From UBA1952 sp965200035 (lineage in GTDB: Bacteria > Bacteroidota > Bacteroidia > Chitinophagales > Chitinophagaceae): a stretch of DNA of 64,000 nucleotides. The position numbers and the translations under genes were made by a program. The stretch lies in assembly GCA_965200035.1 (NCBI GenBank), contig OZ241334.1, positions 434,001-498,000 of the forward strand, in the 5' to 3' direction. Every line of letters starts with the position of its first letter. The stretch's first letter is position 1. Of this stretch, positions 53,905-61,280 are shown piece by piece. The notes beneath the pieces were generated by a model. The model was not told the DNA's origin, did not search any database, and worked only from the letters and a program-made list of their open reading frames with translations.

Positions 53905-54858
53905 CTATTTCTGTATCATGAAGCAGGCACGGTGCAGCTTTCCGGCAAAATCGAACGGTGTGGTCTGTGCGGTAATGTCTTTTACAATCGTTGCGGGCAG
54001 CGCATCCCGGTCTATCTGAAAATCGCGGTAGTTATTGCTGAAATAAATCTTACCATCATCAGAAAGGATTTTCAGGAGTGTTTTCAGCAGGGTCACATGA
54101 TCGCGCTGCACATCAAAGTGCTCATCCATGCGCTTGCTATTGGAAAAAGTGGGCGGATCGCACACGATCAGGTCATAACGGTCGCGGGGAACGCCTTTCA
54201 GCCATTCGAGCACATCATCGTGTATGAAGTCGTGCTTCTCAGGGTTGTAGAGCTTATTATACTGCATATTCCGCTTGGCCCAGTTGATATACGTCTTTGA
54301 AAGATCAACAGAAGTCACCTCATCCGCTTTACCATGCGCTGCATAAGTGCTGAACGAGCCGGTATAACAAAACAGGTTCAAAACCCGCTTCCCCGTTGCT
54401 TCTTCCCGCACCATGCCGCGTGTAATGCGATGGTCGAGAAACAATCCTGTATCGAGATAATCGGTAAGATTCACAATAAACTTCAGGCCCCCTTCGGGAA
54501 CGATCCGCTCTACTTTCTGCTCATCAAATTTTTCATATTGGCCCTGTCGTCCGGCCTTGCGCTGGCGCACCTTGATAAATATTTTCGACTCTTCCAGCTC
54601 TACCACATCCGCTACGATCTTCCGGCAATCATTCAGCCAGCCTTCATGCTCATCATCTTCCATACCGTGACGGCGCTTATACTCTGCCATATGTACGGCA
54701 CCATCCAGCCATTCAATCGCAAACGGAGCTTCAGGGAGGTCATGATCGTAGAATCGGAAACAGGCTATTTCCTGGCGCTTGGCTGTTTTGGAAATATGCT
54801 TCCAGACCTTACGCAGGCGGTTTTCAAAAGCAGTCAATTTAGTGGTCTGTTCGCTCAC
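53905..54858 (-). CDS. RlmK-like class I SAM-dependent methyltransferase
   Basis: This 317-residue protein resembles the RlmK half of the 23S rRNA methyltransferase RlmKL. FENRLRKVWKHISKTAKRQEI, CFRFYDHDLPEAPFAI and GLFLDHRITRG are shared with it. The SAM site is VLNLFCYTGSFSTYAA and LIVCDPPTFSNSKRM carries the catalytic DPP motif. It probably makes m7G in 23S rRNA (inference); no RlmL half is attached. Confidence 0.85.
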   Translation of the reverse strand: MSEQTTKLTAFENRLRKVWKHISKTAKRQEIACFRFYDHDLPEAPFAIEWLDGAVHMAEYKRRHGMEDDEHEGWLNDCRKIVADVVELEESKIFIKVRQRKAGRQGQYEKFDEQKVERIVPEGGLKFIVNLTDYLDTGLFLDHRITRGMVREEATGKRVLNLFCYTGSFSTYAAHGKADEVTSVDLSKTYINWAKRNMQYNKLYNPEKHDFIHDDVLEWLKGVPRDRYDLIVCDPPTFSNSKRMDEHFDVQRDHVTLLKTLLKILSDDGKIYFSNNYRDFQIDRDALPATIVKDITAQTTPFDFAGKLHRACFMIQK

Positions 54859-54912
54859 TGATCTTATTTTACAGAATGAATATCCTCATGAAAAAAATTC
54901 ATGAATGATCGT

Positions 54913-55557
54913 TTAATCATTATAATAATGATAGCGCTTGCCGGCAGGCGGCTGATAAATGCGTTTGGTATTGTGCGGCAGATGCTTGTCGCGCTCGGCG
55001 TAATAAGCGCTGTCTGTATTGCTCAGGGCAAATTCTTTGCGGAACACCAGTTCATCTACCTGGTAATCTTCTTCGCGGATGAGGCGGCCGGTACGCACAT
55101 CGTAATAGCGCCATAATCCATGCCGCAGCGTACCCCGCTCTGTAGGAATGACTGTCAGTTTTTCAATGCCGGTCACAGGATGCTCTACATAGATCGTATC
55201 ATATGCCTGATCAGGATTCAGGCCCAGGTAATGGCCAGTGCAGGTGAGCTTTCCATTTTCAAAATACTTGACCTCGCCATCCAGCACATTATTCCGGTAT
55301 TGCTCAATAGCTTTGATCTCACCGGAGTTATTCATATGGTACCACAAGCCTGTCTTGCGATCGTTGATGTAATTGCCGAATTCAGAAAAAGCTTCTTCGC
55401 CCATACGCTCCGGCTGTGTGTTGTACCAGATGCCCTGCTTCCTTCCTTTCTTATCTGCCTGATTGATGGGCGCAGGCTTACCATTGCTAACAATTGGCTG
55501 TGCCATTGCCGGACGAGCGAGAAATAGTAAAGCTACAATTAGGAGGAAGAAACGCAT
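54913..55557 (-). CDS. Secreted MORN-repeat-like protein
   Basis: The start at 55557 (MRFFLLIVALLFLARPAMAQ) gives 214 residues with a signal peptide; an upstream extension in frame is unlikely. The mature part has MORN-like repeats: GRKQGIWYNTQPE, INDRKTGLWYHMNNSGEIKAIEQYRN, LDGEVKYFENGKLTCTGHYLG and LRHGLWRYYDVRTGRLIREE. These small repeats occur in many Bacteroidota periplasmic proteins. Function unknown. Confidence 0.78.
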   Translation of the reverse strand: MRFFLLIVALLFLARPAMAQPIVSNGKPAPINQADKKGRKQGIWYNTQPERMGEEAFSEFGNYINDRKTGLWYHMNNSGEIKAIEQYRNNVLDGEVKYFENGKLTCTGHYLGLNPDQAYDTIYVEHPVTGIEKLTVIPTERGTLRHGLWRYYDVRTGRLIREEDYQVDELVFRKEFALSNTDSAYYAERDKHLPHNTKRIYQPPAGKRYHYYND

Positions 55558-55673
55558 AGGGAAGAAAAAATTTCCGGTATGGGTGAAGATAAGCTTTGCG
55601 CTTTTAAAGCAAAACCAAGCCCTCTTTAAAAGAACCGGAAAATATATTTCAGACATGCATTGCCCCAAAAAAA

Positions 55674-56021
55674 CTATACGGCGAAAGAGCTGCCACAGCC
55701 ACAGGTGCTGCTTGCATTGGGATTATTAAAGGTAAAACCACGAGCGCTGAGGCCGTTTTCAAAATTTACCTGAATCCCAAACAGGTAAATGCCGTGCGCC
55801 GCCTTCATCACCACCGGAATGCCTTCGATATCATATATTTCATCGTCCGCCTCTTTCTGATCAAAGCCCAGCACATAGCTCATGCCACTGCAGCCGCCGC
55901 CTTTAACGCCTACGCGGAGATATTCTTCTTTATTAAAGCCCGGTTCATTCATCAGGCGCCTTACTTCTGTAATCGCACCTTCTGTAAGCTTTACCGGACT
56001 TTCTGTTGCTGTAGCTGTCAT
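55674..56021 (-). CDS. IscA/HesB-family iron-sulfur assembly protein
   Basis: This 115-residue protein is an A-type Fe-S carrier. The three conserved cysteines are in GGGCSGMSYVLGF and STCGCGSSF. The chosen start (MTATATESPVKLTEGA) drops 13 unlike residues. It delivers Fe-S clusters to apo-proteins. No suf or isc genes are adjacent. The start region is divergent from the next gene. Confidence 0.93.
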   Translation of the reverse strand: MTATATESPVKLTEGAITEVRRLMNEPGFNKEEYLRVGVKGGGCSGMSYVLGFDQKEADDEIYDIEGIPVVMKAAHGIYLFGIQVNFENGLSARGFTFNNPNASSTCGCGSSFAV

Positions 56022-56178
56022 AGAGCACAAATCTACGCATTCGCGGGCAGCCAGTGTCATTACAATGCTTTATGTGAAGATTGCTATGCACAATGAAATG
56101 GCTTTGTCCTTCGTTATTATTCACGAGGCGCGTACTTTCGCTATTCTATAAAAAACCATTGCACGCTTTTTGGCCCGG

Positions 56179-58131
56179 ATGAAGGTTTCTGTTATTATCG
56201 TCAACTACAATGTAAAGTACTTCCTCGAAGTGTGCCTGCACTCAGTTATGCGTGCGGCAAAAGGATTGGATGTCGAGGTCATTGTGGTAGATAATAGTTC
56301 TGTGGATGACAGTATGCAGATGGTGGCGCAGGAGTTTCCTGCCGTGATCCGCATTGAGAATATAGATAATAAAGGATTTTCCAAGGCCAATAATCAGGGA
56401 GTGGCGATTGCACTAGGCGAGTATATTCTCTTCCTGAACCCTGATACGGTAATGCCGGAAGATTTTCTCCGTAAAACGGTCTCCTGGATGGATGCTCATC
56501 CGGAAGCAGGTTCACTAGGCCCGCGCCTGATAGATGGCAAAGGCCAGTTTGCGCCTGACAGCAAAAAGTCGTTCCCTACCCTTTCAGTCGCCATTTTCAA
56601 GACTACCGGCATCAATAAATTTTTCCCGAAATCACCGTATATCAATAAGTATTATGCGGTGCATGTGGGCGAATGGCAAACGGCCGAGGTGGAAGTATTG
56701 AGCGGCTGCTGTATGCTGGTGCGCAGCAGGGTCATCGGTGAGATCGGTGGCGCTTTTGATGAAGATTATTTCATGTACTGCGAGGACGTAGACCTTGCTT
56801 TCCGCATTCAACAGGCCGGCTATAAAAATATTTATTATCCCGAGGCTACGCTCATCCATTACAAAGGCGAAAGCACCAAGAAAGCAACGCTCTCTTACGT
56901 ACGCATCTTCAATGAAGCGCTAATCACTTTTGTACGCAAGCATTATTCCAAAAAGCAGGCCGGGCTGTTCATTCTGTTCATCAATGCAGGCATCGTGCTT
57001 CGCGCGATACTTGGCGCTGTAAAAAGTATTTTTAAAGTGCTCAGGATGCCATTGCTCGATGCGCTGATTCTGCTTTGCACGCTTTGGGTGATGAGCGAAT
57101 TCTGGGTGCGCCAGGTGAAAGGGTTCCAGCCTATTCCGCTGGAGCATATTCTGGCCACATTTCCGGTTTATATTTTGTTGTGGGTGAGTAGTCTTTATCT
57201 GAATGGCGCTTATGACCAGCCTTACCGGGCATTGCGCATTGTGCGCGGTATGCTGATCGGTACGGTGATGACGCTGGCTTATTACGGATTGCTGGGCCCA
57301 GAGCTCCGCTATTCGCGGGCGCTTATTGTGTTGAGCGGACTGGTTGGCGCCGTTGCGCTGCTAGGGTTGCATGAGCTGTTTTACCGGCTGGGCATTTTCA
57401 AATTCATCCCTTACGATCAGTTGACACGCAAGGCGGTTATTGTAGCCTCTGAGCAGGAATATGAAGCCACAGCAGCTACGCTGCAACAGGTAAATTATGC
57501 GCCGGAACTGGAAGGCCGCATCAGCCCGGATGCAGAGGAACAAGATGCATTAGGCAATCTTCAGGCGATGAAACCATTGCTCTACACGGGCAGCATCAAT
57601 GAGGTCATTTTCTGCATGAACAGCCTGAGCTATGAAACCATGTTCCGCAAGATGCAGGAGTGTGGCACACATTATGAATACAAGATTCACCTGCATGGTA
57701 CGCAGAGCTTTGTAGGCAGCAATTCCAGTCATACCGCGGGTGATCTTTACACGGCAGACCTTCGGTATAATCTGGCGGCTTTTGCGCAACAGCGCAATAA
57801 GCGTGTGGTAGATATTGTGACCTCGCTGGGTATGCTATTTCTGTTTCCAGTACTAGCCCTGATGGTAAAGGAACCAAGCCTGTTTTTAAAACATTGCATT
57901 GCAGTATTGAGCGGCCGCTATACCTGGATTGGCTACCCCACAAATGAGGATACAGCCTATCTGCCCAAAGTCAGGCCATCTGTATTGCCGCCATACAATT
58001 TGCTGGAAGATTTCACACCTTCCGGCAAAGTACAACAGCAGCTTTGGCTGGAATATGCACAACATTATGCGCCGGGCATCGATCTCGGATTGCTGAGAAA
58101 AAACTTTCGCTGGATCGGAAAAAAATTCTGA
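56179..58131 (+). CDS. GT2 glycosyltransferase fused to degenerate sugar-phosphotransferase-like module
   Basis: The start at 56179 (MKVSVIIVNYNVKYFLEV) gives 650 residues. Residues 1-260 are a GT2 (rhamnosyltransferase-like) domain: SVIIVNYN, VDNSSVDDS, LFLNPDTVMP and EVEVLSGCCMLVRS. Membrane helices follow (about 275-390). The C-terminal half resembles WbaP/WcaJ-type polyprenyl-phosphate sugar transferases: a Rossmann-like part (AVIVASEQEYEATAATLQQ), then KRVVDIVTSLGMLFLFPVLALMV and PKVRPSVL. The usual PF02397 catalytic KRxxDxxxS...DE motifs are only partly kept, so that module may be inactive. Probable inner-membrane glycan assembly. Confidence 0.8.
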   Translation: MKVSVIIVNYNVKYFLEVCLHSVMRAAKGLDVEVIVVDNSSVDDSMQMVAQEFPAVIRIENIDNKGFSKANNQGVAIALGEYILFLNPDTVMPEDFLRKTVSWMDAHPEAGSLGPRLIDGKGQFAPDSKKSFPTLSVAIFKTTGINKFFPKSPYINKYYAVHVGEWQTAEVEVLSGCCMLVRSRVIGEIGGAFDEDYFMYCEDVDLAFRIQQAGYKNIYYPEATLIHYKGESTKKATLSYVRIFNEALITFVRKHYSKKQAGLFILFINAGIVLRAILGAVKSIFKVLRMPLLDALILLCTLWVMSEFWVRQVKGFQPIPLEHILATFPVYILLWVSSLYLNGAYDQPYRALRIVRGMLIGTVMTLAYYGLLGPELRYSRALIVLSGLVGAVALLGLHELFYRLGIFKFIPYDQLTRKAVIVASEQEYEATAATLQQVNYAPELEGRISPDAEEQDALGNLQAMKPLLYTGSINEVIFCMNSLSYETMFRKMQECGTHYEYKIHLHGTQSFVGSNSSHTAGDLYTADLRYNLAAFAQQRNKRVVDIVTSLGMLFLFPVLALMVKEPSLFLKHCIAVLSGRYTWIGYPTNEDTAYLPKVRPSVLPPYNLLEDFTPSGKVQQQLWLEYAQHYAPGIDLGLLRKNFRWIGKKF

Positions 58132-58138
58132 AAATTTT

Positions 58139-58168
58139 TTTGCAGAATCAAAACCGTGACTATCTTTG
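58139..58168 (+). promoter_or_regulatory. Promoter of tRNA-Asn
   Basis: TTTG at 58139-58142 and TATCTTTG at 58161-58168 are separated by 18 bp, close to the Bacteroidota TTTG-N19-TAnnTTTG consensus. The tRNA starts 26 bp downstream of the -7 box. Confidence 0.75.
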
Positions 58169-58193
58169 CAATCCCAAACGGGAAAACGCACAA

Positions 58194-58267
58194 TCCTCCT
58201 TAGCTCAGTTGGTTAGAGCACCTGACTGTTAATCAGGGGGTCTCTGGTTCAAGTCCAGAAGGGGGAG
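58194..58267 (+). tRNA. tRNA-Asn (GTT)
   Basis: The 74-nt sequence folds as a cloverleaf. The acceptor TCCTCCT pairs with AGGGGGA (one G-T wobble). The D arm is AGCTCAGTTGGTTAGAGC. The anticodon stem-loop is CTGACTGTTAATCAG with anticodon GTT. The T arm is CTGGTTCAAGTCCAG. CCA is not encoded. Confidence 0.95.
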
Positions 58268-58277
58268 CTTGATTATC

Positions 58278-58312
58278 AAAGGCTTGCAACTTACAGGTTG
58301 TGAGCCTTTTTT
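58278..58312 (+). terminator. Terminator behind tRNA-Asn
   Basis: A 13-bp stem (AAAGGCTTGCAAC/GTTGTGAGCCTTT, two G-T wobbles) with a 6-nt loop is followed by a T run. Confidence 0.85.
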
Positions 58313-58313
58313 C

Positions 58314-58335
58314 ATTTGCACACCATTTGCACACC
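58314..58335. repeat. Tandem 11-bp repeat beside tRNA-Asn
   Basis: Two perfect copies of ATTTGCACACC stand head to tail right after the tRNA-Asn terminator. A tandem pair just past a tRNA is where tyrosine integrases place arm-type binding sites; that role is inferred. Confidence 0.8.
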
Positions 58336-58345
58336 AAAACACGGC

Positions 58346-58435
58346 ATGTCGATATCGCTGTTTGTTCATGATGGCAAAGTTAAAGAAGTAGCATCTGAGT
58401 CGACACTGTATTTAATCTGGATAAATTTGGACTGA
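58346..58435 (+). pseudogene. 29-codon stub, possible integrase N-terminus
   Basis: ATG at 58346 opens MSISLFVHDGKVKEV and STLYLIWINL, then stops inside the tRNA-Phe fragment. The start resembles the strand-loop-strand opening of arm-binding domains of Bacteroidota tyrosine recombinases (often MxxSLFx... IYLRI). The match is short and may be chance. If real, the gene is cut off by the second attachment site. Confidence 0.35.
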
Positions 58436-58473
58436 AAATCCATGTGTCGCCGGTTCGATCCCGGCCCACACCA
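58427..58473 (+). other. 3' half of tRNA-Phe (GAA), attachment-site scar
   Basis: The anticodon arm TGGACTGAAAATCCA (anticodon GAA), variable loop, T arm GCCGGTTCGATCCCGGC and 3' acceptor strand CCACACC with discriminator A are all present. The 5' half (acceptor strand GGTGTGG and D arm) is absent upstream. This is the normal product of integration of an element into tRNA-Phe (attR-like). Confidence 0.85.
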
Positions 58474-58484
58474 CGGTAAAAATC

Positions 58485-58520
58485 AAGCGGTTACGAGATA
58501 AAACTCTTAACCGCTTTTTT
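58485..58520 (+). terminator. Hairpin after the tRNA-Phe fragment
   Basis: AAGCGGTTA/TAACCGCTT forms a 9-bp stem with a 14-nt loop and a following T run. Confidence 0.85.
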
Positions 58521-58524
58521 CTTT

Positions 58525-58545
58525 GGTCGAACATAGGTCGAACAT
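58525..58545. repeat. Second tandem 11-bp-spaced repeat
   Basis: GGTCGAACAT occurs twice at 11-bp spacing, directly after the tRNA-Phe hairpin. The arrangement mirrors the one beside tRNA-Asn but the sequence differs, suggesting a different integrase. Confidence 0.8.
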
Positions 58546-58888
58546 TTTTTGCTTTAGGCCTAACTGACGTTAAGAAGAGTTTGTCCCGGAGATGAAAAGG
58601 CCGCCGCTGGGCACAAAGGAAAAGGAGGTGATTGGACTGAATGTTTATAACATATTAAATCACTATCCAGTACACAGATGTAATATTTTCGATAGTACTT
58701 GAAGGCTACGCTAGACGCCCATATTGTGATAAAATCGACATAAGTAAGACCATTTTTAAAATATGGTAATGTTGTAGTATTGTTGTAGTAAATAGGTGTT
58801 GTATCTGCAGAACCACGTAAGTTTTTTATCCCTTTCAAAGTAACTTTAAACAGTGATATTTGTAAGGTAATGCATTAAATTATAGCTC
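58546..58888. other. A+T-rich leader ahead of the DAC operon, no convincing gene
   Basis: This 343-bp stretch marks the change to A+T-rich DNA. A 92-codon leftward frame (58560-58838) has no recognisable features and no supporting signals, so I do not call it. I see no clear TAnnTTTG box directly ahead of the operon. Confidence 0.5.
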
Positions 58889-59935
58889 TTGCCAAACTTA
58901 ATCCACTCTTCACTCAGGGACCAAGTGCTGGCCTCGATTGGGAATTTCCTATGGGGTGAAGGTTTTACGCCGAACGAAACCTTGCAACATGGCATACTTG
59001 AAATAATTACACTCATTTCAGATTACAACGAGGAAGGCAAGCCACTCTTTCCGGAAATAGTTATAGTAAGCGATCTTCAGTTTTTTGAGCCCATTATTAC
59101 TAAAATAATCGCAATCAAGAGAAATGCTCTTACGGTTGATGAATTTCTTTTGGCGCTAAAACTTTGTGCCCCCTTAGCGCTTGACGGTTGGATTATCTAT
59201 ATTGAAGTCAAAGGAGAGGAAATCTCGTATGGGATGGTAAGTGCTGACGTTGATGAGACTAGCCCATCAGTTTATTCACAAACAGTCGGCGAATTAGGTA
59301 GCGCTCAGAATGCATTGCCCGTCGCATATTTGAAGAACATTGGCGATAAAGTAGTGGAATTGGCGGGCATGAAAAGTAAACTTATTGTATCGCTGAATCT
59401 TCAGGTACCGGAAGATTTTTCATTAAATGAGGTAAATCAGCTTTGTGAGGCAATCACAGAAAAATGCGAGGAGGGCGTGTCCATTACGTTGAGAACATAC
59501 TTACAAAAAGTAGTAGATGGAGCTCTGAAAATCGGGCATGAAAACCTCATTGGGGTTATCGAAGATACTGACGAAAACATATCGGTAGTGAAGGAAAGCT
59601 TACGAGTAAGCGGCGGCGTTTATTTAGAATCGATGATTGATTTTGAACAACTATTAAATTCAATTAGAGAACAAGGCGACAGCCAGTCGTCGGTTAATTT
59701 GCGATCTTATTCATCTATTTTTCAGTCAATGTTGAATCACGACGGTATCACAATTATTACGAATAAAGGCCGAGTAATTGGATACCATCTTTTAATAGAC
59801 TCTTATGTTAATGAGGCTGACAAAGTTACCGGCGGAGCTAGGTCTAAAGCATTTTTATCGATGAAAAATTGCGACATGTTTAGGTGTTGCTTTTACAAAT
59901 CGCAGGACGGAAAATTAAAAATTTGGAGAAAATGA
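58889..59935 (+). CDS. DACNV-like sensor plus DisA-type DAC (diadenylate cyclase-like) protein
   Basis: This 348-residue protein looks like a sensor-coupled nucleotide cyclase. The N-terminal part (about 1-130) has YNEEGKPLFPEIVIVSD and LALDGWIIYIEVKGEEISYG, the pattern I associate with the DACNV sensor domain. The C-terminal part ends like a DisA_N/DAC domain: HDGITIITNKGRVIGYHLL (D285-G286-I287, cf. DGA), GGARSKAFLSM (315-325, cf. GTRHRAAL) and YKSQDGKLKIWRK (cf. VVSQDG). Both active-site motifs deviate from canonical DisA. A stop at 58883 leaves TTG (58889) as the only early start. It overlaps the next gene by ATGA. I place it by pattern, without a search. Confidence 0.68.
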   Translation: MPNLIHSSLRDQVLASIGNFLWGEGFTPNETLQHGILEIITLISDYNEEGKPLFPEIVIVSDLQFFEPIITKIIAIKRNALTVDEFLLALKLCAPLALDGWIIYIEVKGEEISYGMVSADVDETSPSVYSQTVGELGSAQNALPVAYLKNIGDKVVELAGMKSKLIVSLNLQVPEDFSLNEVNQLCEAITEKCEEGVSITLRTYLQKVVDGALKIGHENLIGVIEDTDENISVVKESLRVSGGVYLESMIDFEQLLNSIREQGDSQSSVNLRSYSSIFQSMLNHDGITIITNKGRVIGYHLLIDSYVNEADKVTGGARSKAFLSMKNCDMFRCCFYKSQDGKLKIWRK

Positions 59936-61230
59936 CAAACGCAGTTCAATTGTGGAGCGGCCCAGATGGAATCGAGCTACCGCCGCAAATTAATGATCCA
60001 AAGGACATGTTGCCCTTCGCAACATCATTGAGTCCTCTTCAGCAGAAAAAGATCCTAAATGCTTTTCAAGGTGGCGCTTATGATATGGCAGCCGAATATG
60101 CCTGGAAGAAGGCTATGGTGAAGTTAAAAGATACAATCGCAACGCTCGGCATGTCATTTATTGGGGAGATGTTGAATCGCCCTGACATTGACGAATTTAC
60201 GCCAATTGACAGCGTATTGACTGACTACACTACAATTCAGTTGGCTGAACAATTAGGCGTTATTGGAAAGACTGCAGCACTAAAATTGAAACAAAGTAAT
60301 GAACTCATCACTCATCATTTTTCAAGAGATGCGAGCGAGGAACTTGACCTAACCGAAGCTTTTGGAATTGTCAAAAACAGTGTCAAATACATATTGGGTG
60401 AACACGATATTTCAATCGCGCTGAAATTCTCAAATTTCCGAGATAGATTGTTGGCAGAGTCGCTGACTATTCATGACTCTCAGGTGGATCAAGTAATAAC
60501 GTCACCTATATTCTATTTGAGGACCGTTATAACTGTCTTGATTAATGCCATTAAGAACGAAATCGGAGCTCGACTCGAGAACGCCTTGGCAAATCTAAAT
60601 CTCATCATTCCACACATTTGGGAAAAGCTCGGCGAGAATGATAAGTGGAATATTGGGTCAACCTATAGAGACGTCACTGCATCTGGAAATTCAATTGCAA
60701 TAAGTGGAGTAAAAGCTGCCTTGATGAAGGTTGGTGGCTTCGACTATGTACCAGAGAACCTCAGGTCCACTACCTTTATTAAGGCAGCGAAGCAGGTTAT
60801 TGCCGTGCACTTCGAATTTAATAACTATTATAATGAGCCTGCAGCTGTAAGAAAATTAGCAGCCTTGGGAAAAACTATACCGTCGCCCGCTTTGATGGAC
60901 TGCATCCAAGCCTATTTAACGGTATTGCTTGGGAACCGCTGGGGACGTTCTGGCGCAGCTGTACCAACCGCTGAGACCGAATTATCAAAGATTTCACCGG
61001 ATCGTTGGTTCAAGTATTTCGAAAAGGGAATTGCAAATGATGACATTATTTTAAGTAAGATGCTACCACGCCAAGTTGAAATCTTTTCAGAATTTTTAGG
61101 CAAATACAGTTTGACAGACTTTGAGGATCTTCCCAAAAATATCCAAAAGCTGTACGACGCTTTGGTAGCAAACAAATCTATTATAGCGCAAAGAGTCAGC
61201 AATGAATTGCTAACATCCTTAGGTAGCTAG
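59932..61230 (+). CDS. Helical protein of unknown family in the DAC operon
   Basis: The start at 59932 overlaps the DAC gene stop by 4 bp (ATGA) and gives 432 residues; an earlier in-frame start would run back into the DAC gene. The protein is mostly helical, with no signal peptide and no clear membrane helix. AWKKAMVKLKDTIATLGMSFIGEMLNRP near residues 40-70 and RTVITVLINAIKNEIGARLENALANLN near 200 are strongly amphipathic. I recognise no family or catalytic motif. Coupled translation suggests that it forms a complex with the DAC protein or regulates it. Confidence 0.8.
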   Translation: MTNAVQLWSGPDGIELPPQINDPKDMLPFATSLSPLQQKKILNAFQGGAYDMAAEYAWKKAMVKLKDTIATLGMSFIGEMLNRPDIDEFTPIDSVLTDYTTIQLAEQLGVIGKTAALKLKQSNELITHHFSRDASEELDLTEAFGIVKNSVKYILGEHDISIALKFSNFRDRLLAESLTIHDSQVDQVITSPIFYLRTVITVLINAIKNEIGARLENALANLNLIIPHIWEKLGENDKWNIGSTYRDVTASGNSIAISGVKAALMKVGGFDYVPENLRSTTFIKAAKQVIAVHFEFNNYYNEPAAVRKLAALGKTIPSPALMDCIQAYLTVLLGNRWGRSGAAVPTAETELSKISPDRWFKYFEKGIANDDIILSKMLPRQVEIFSEFLGKYSLTDFEDLPKNIQKLYDALVANKSIIAQRVSNELLTSLGS

Positions 61231-61280
61231 AAAAATTAGGGTAACCTTCCAGCAATCTGTAAGCATTTAATCAATTCAGT

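Noticed and set aside
58194..58473. A small tRNA cluster with tRNA-Asn and a second complete tRNA
   Set aside because: The second has anticodon and T arms but no 5' acceptor strand or D arm, so it is only a 3' half.
58560..58838. 92-codon leftward frame ahead of the DAC operon
   Set aside because: No start signal, no family and no conservation clue. It is likely chance in A+T-rich DNA.
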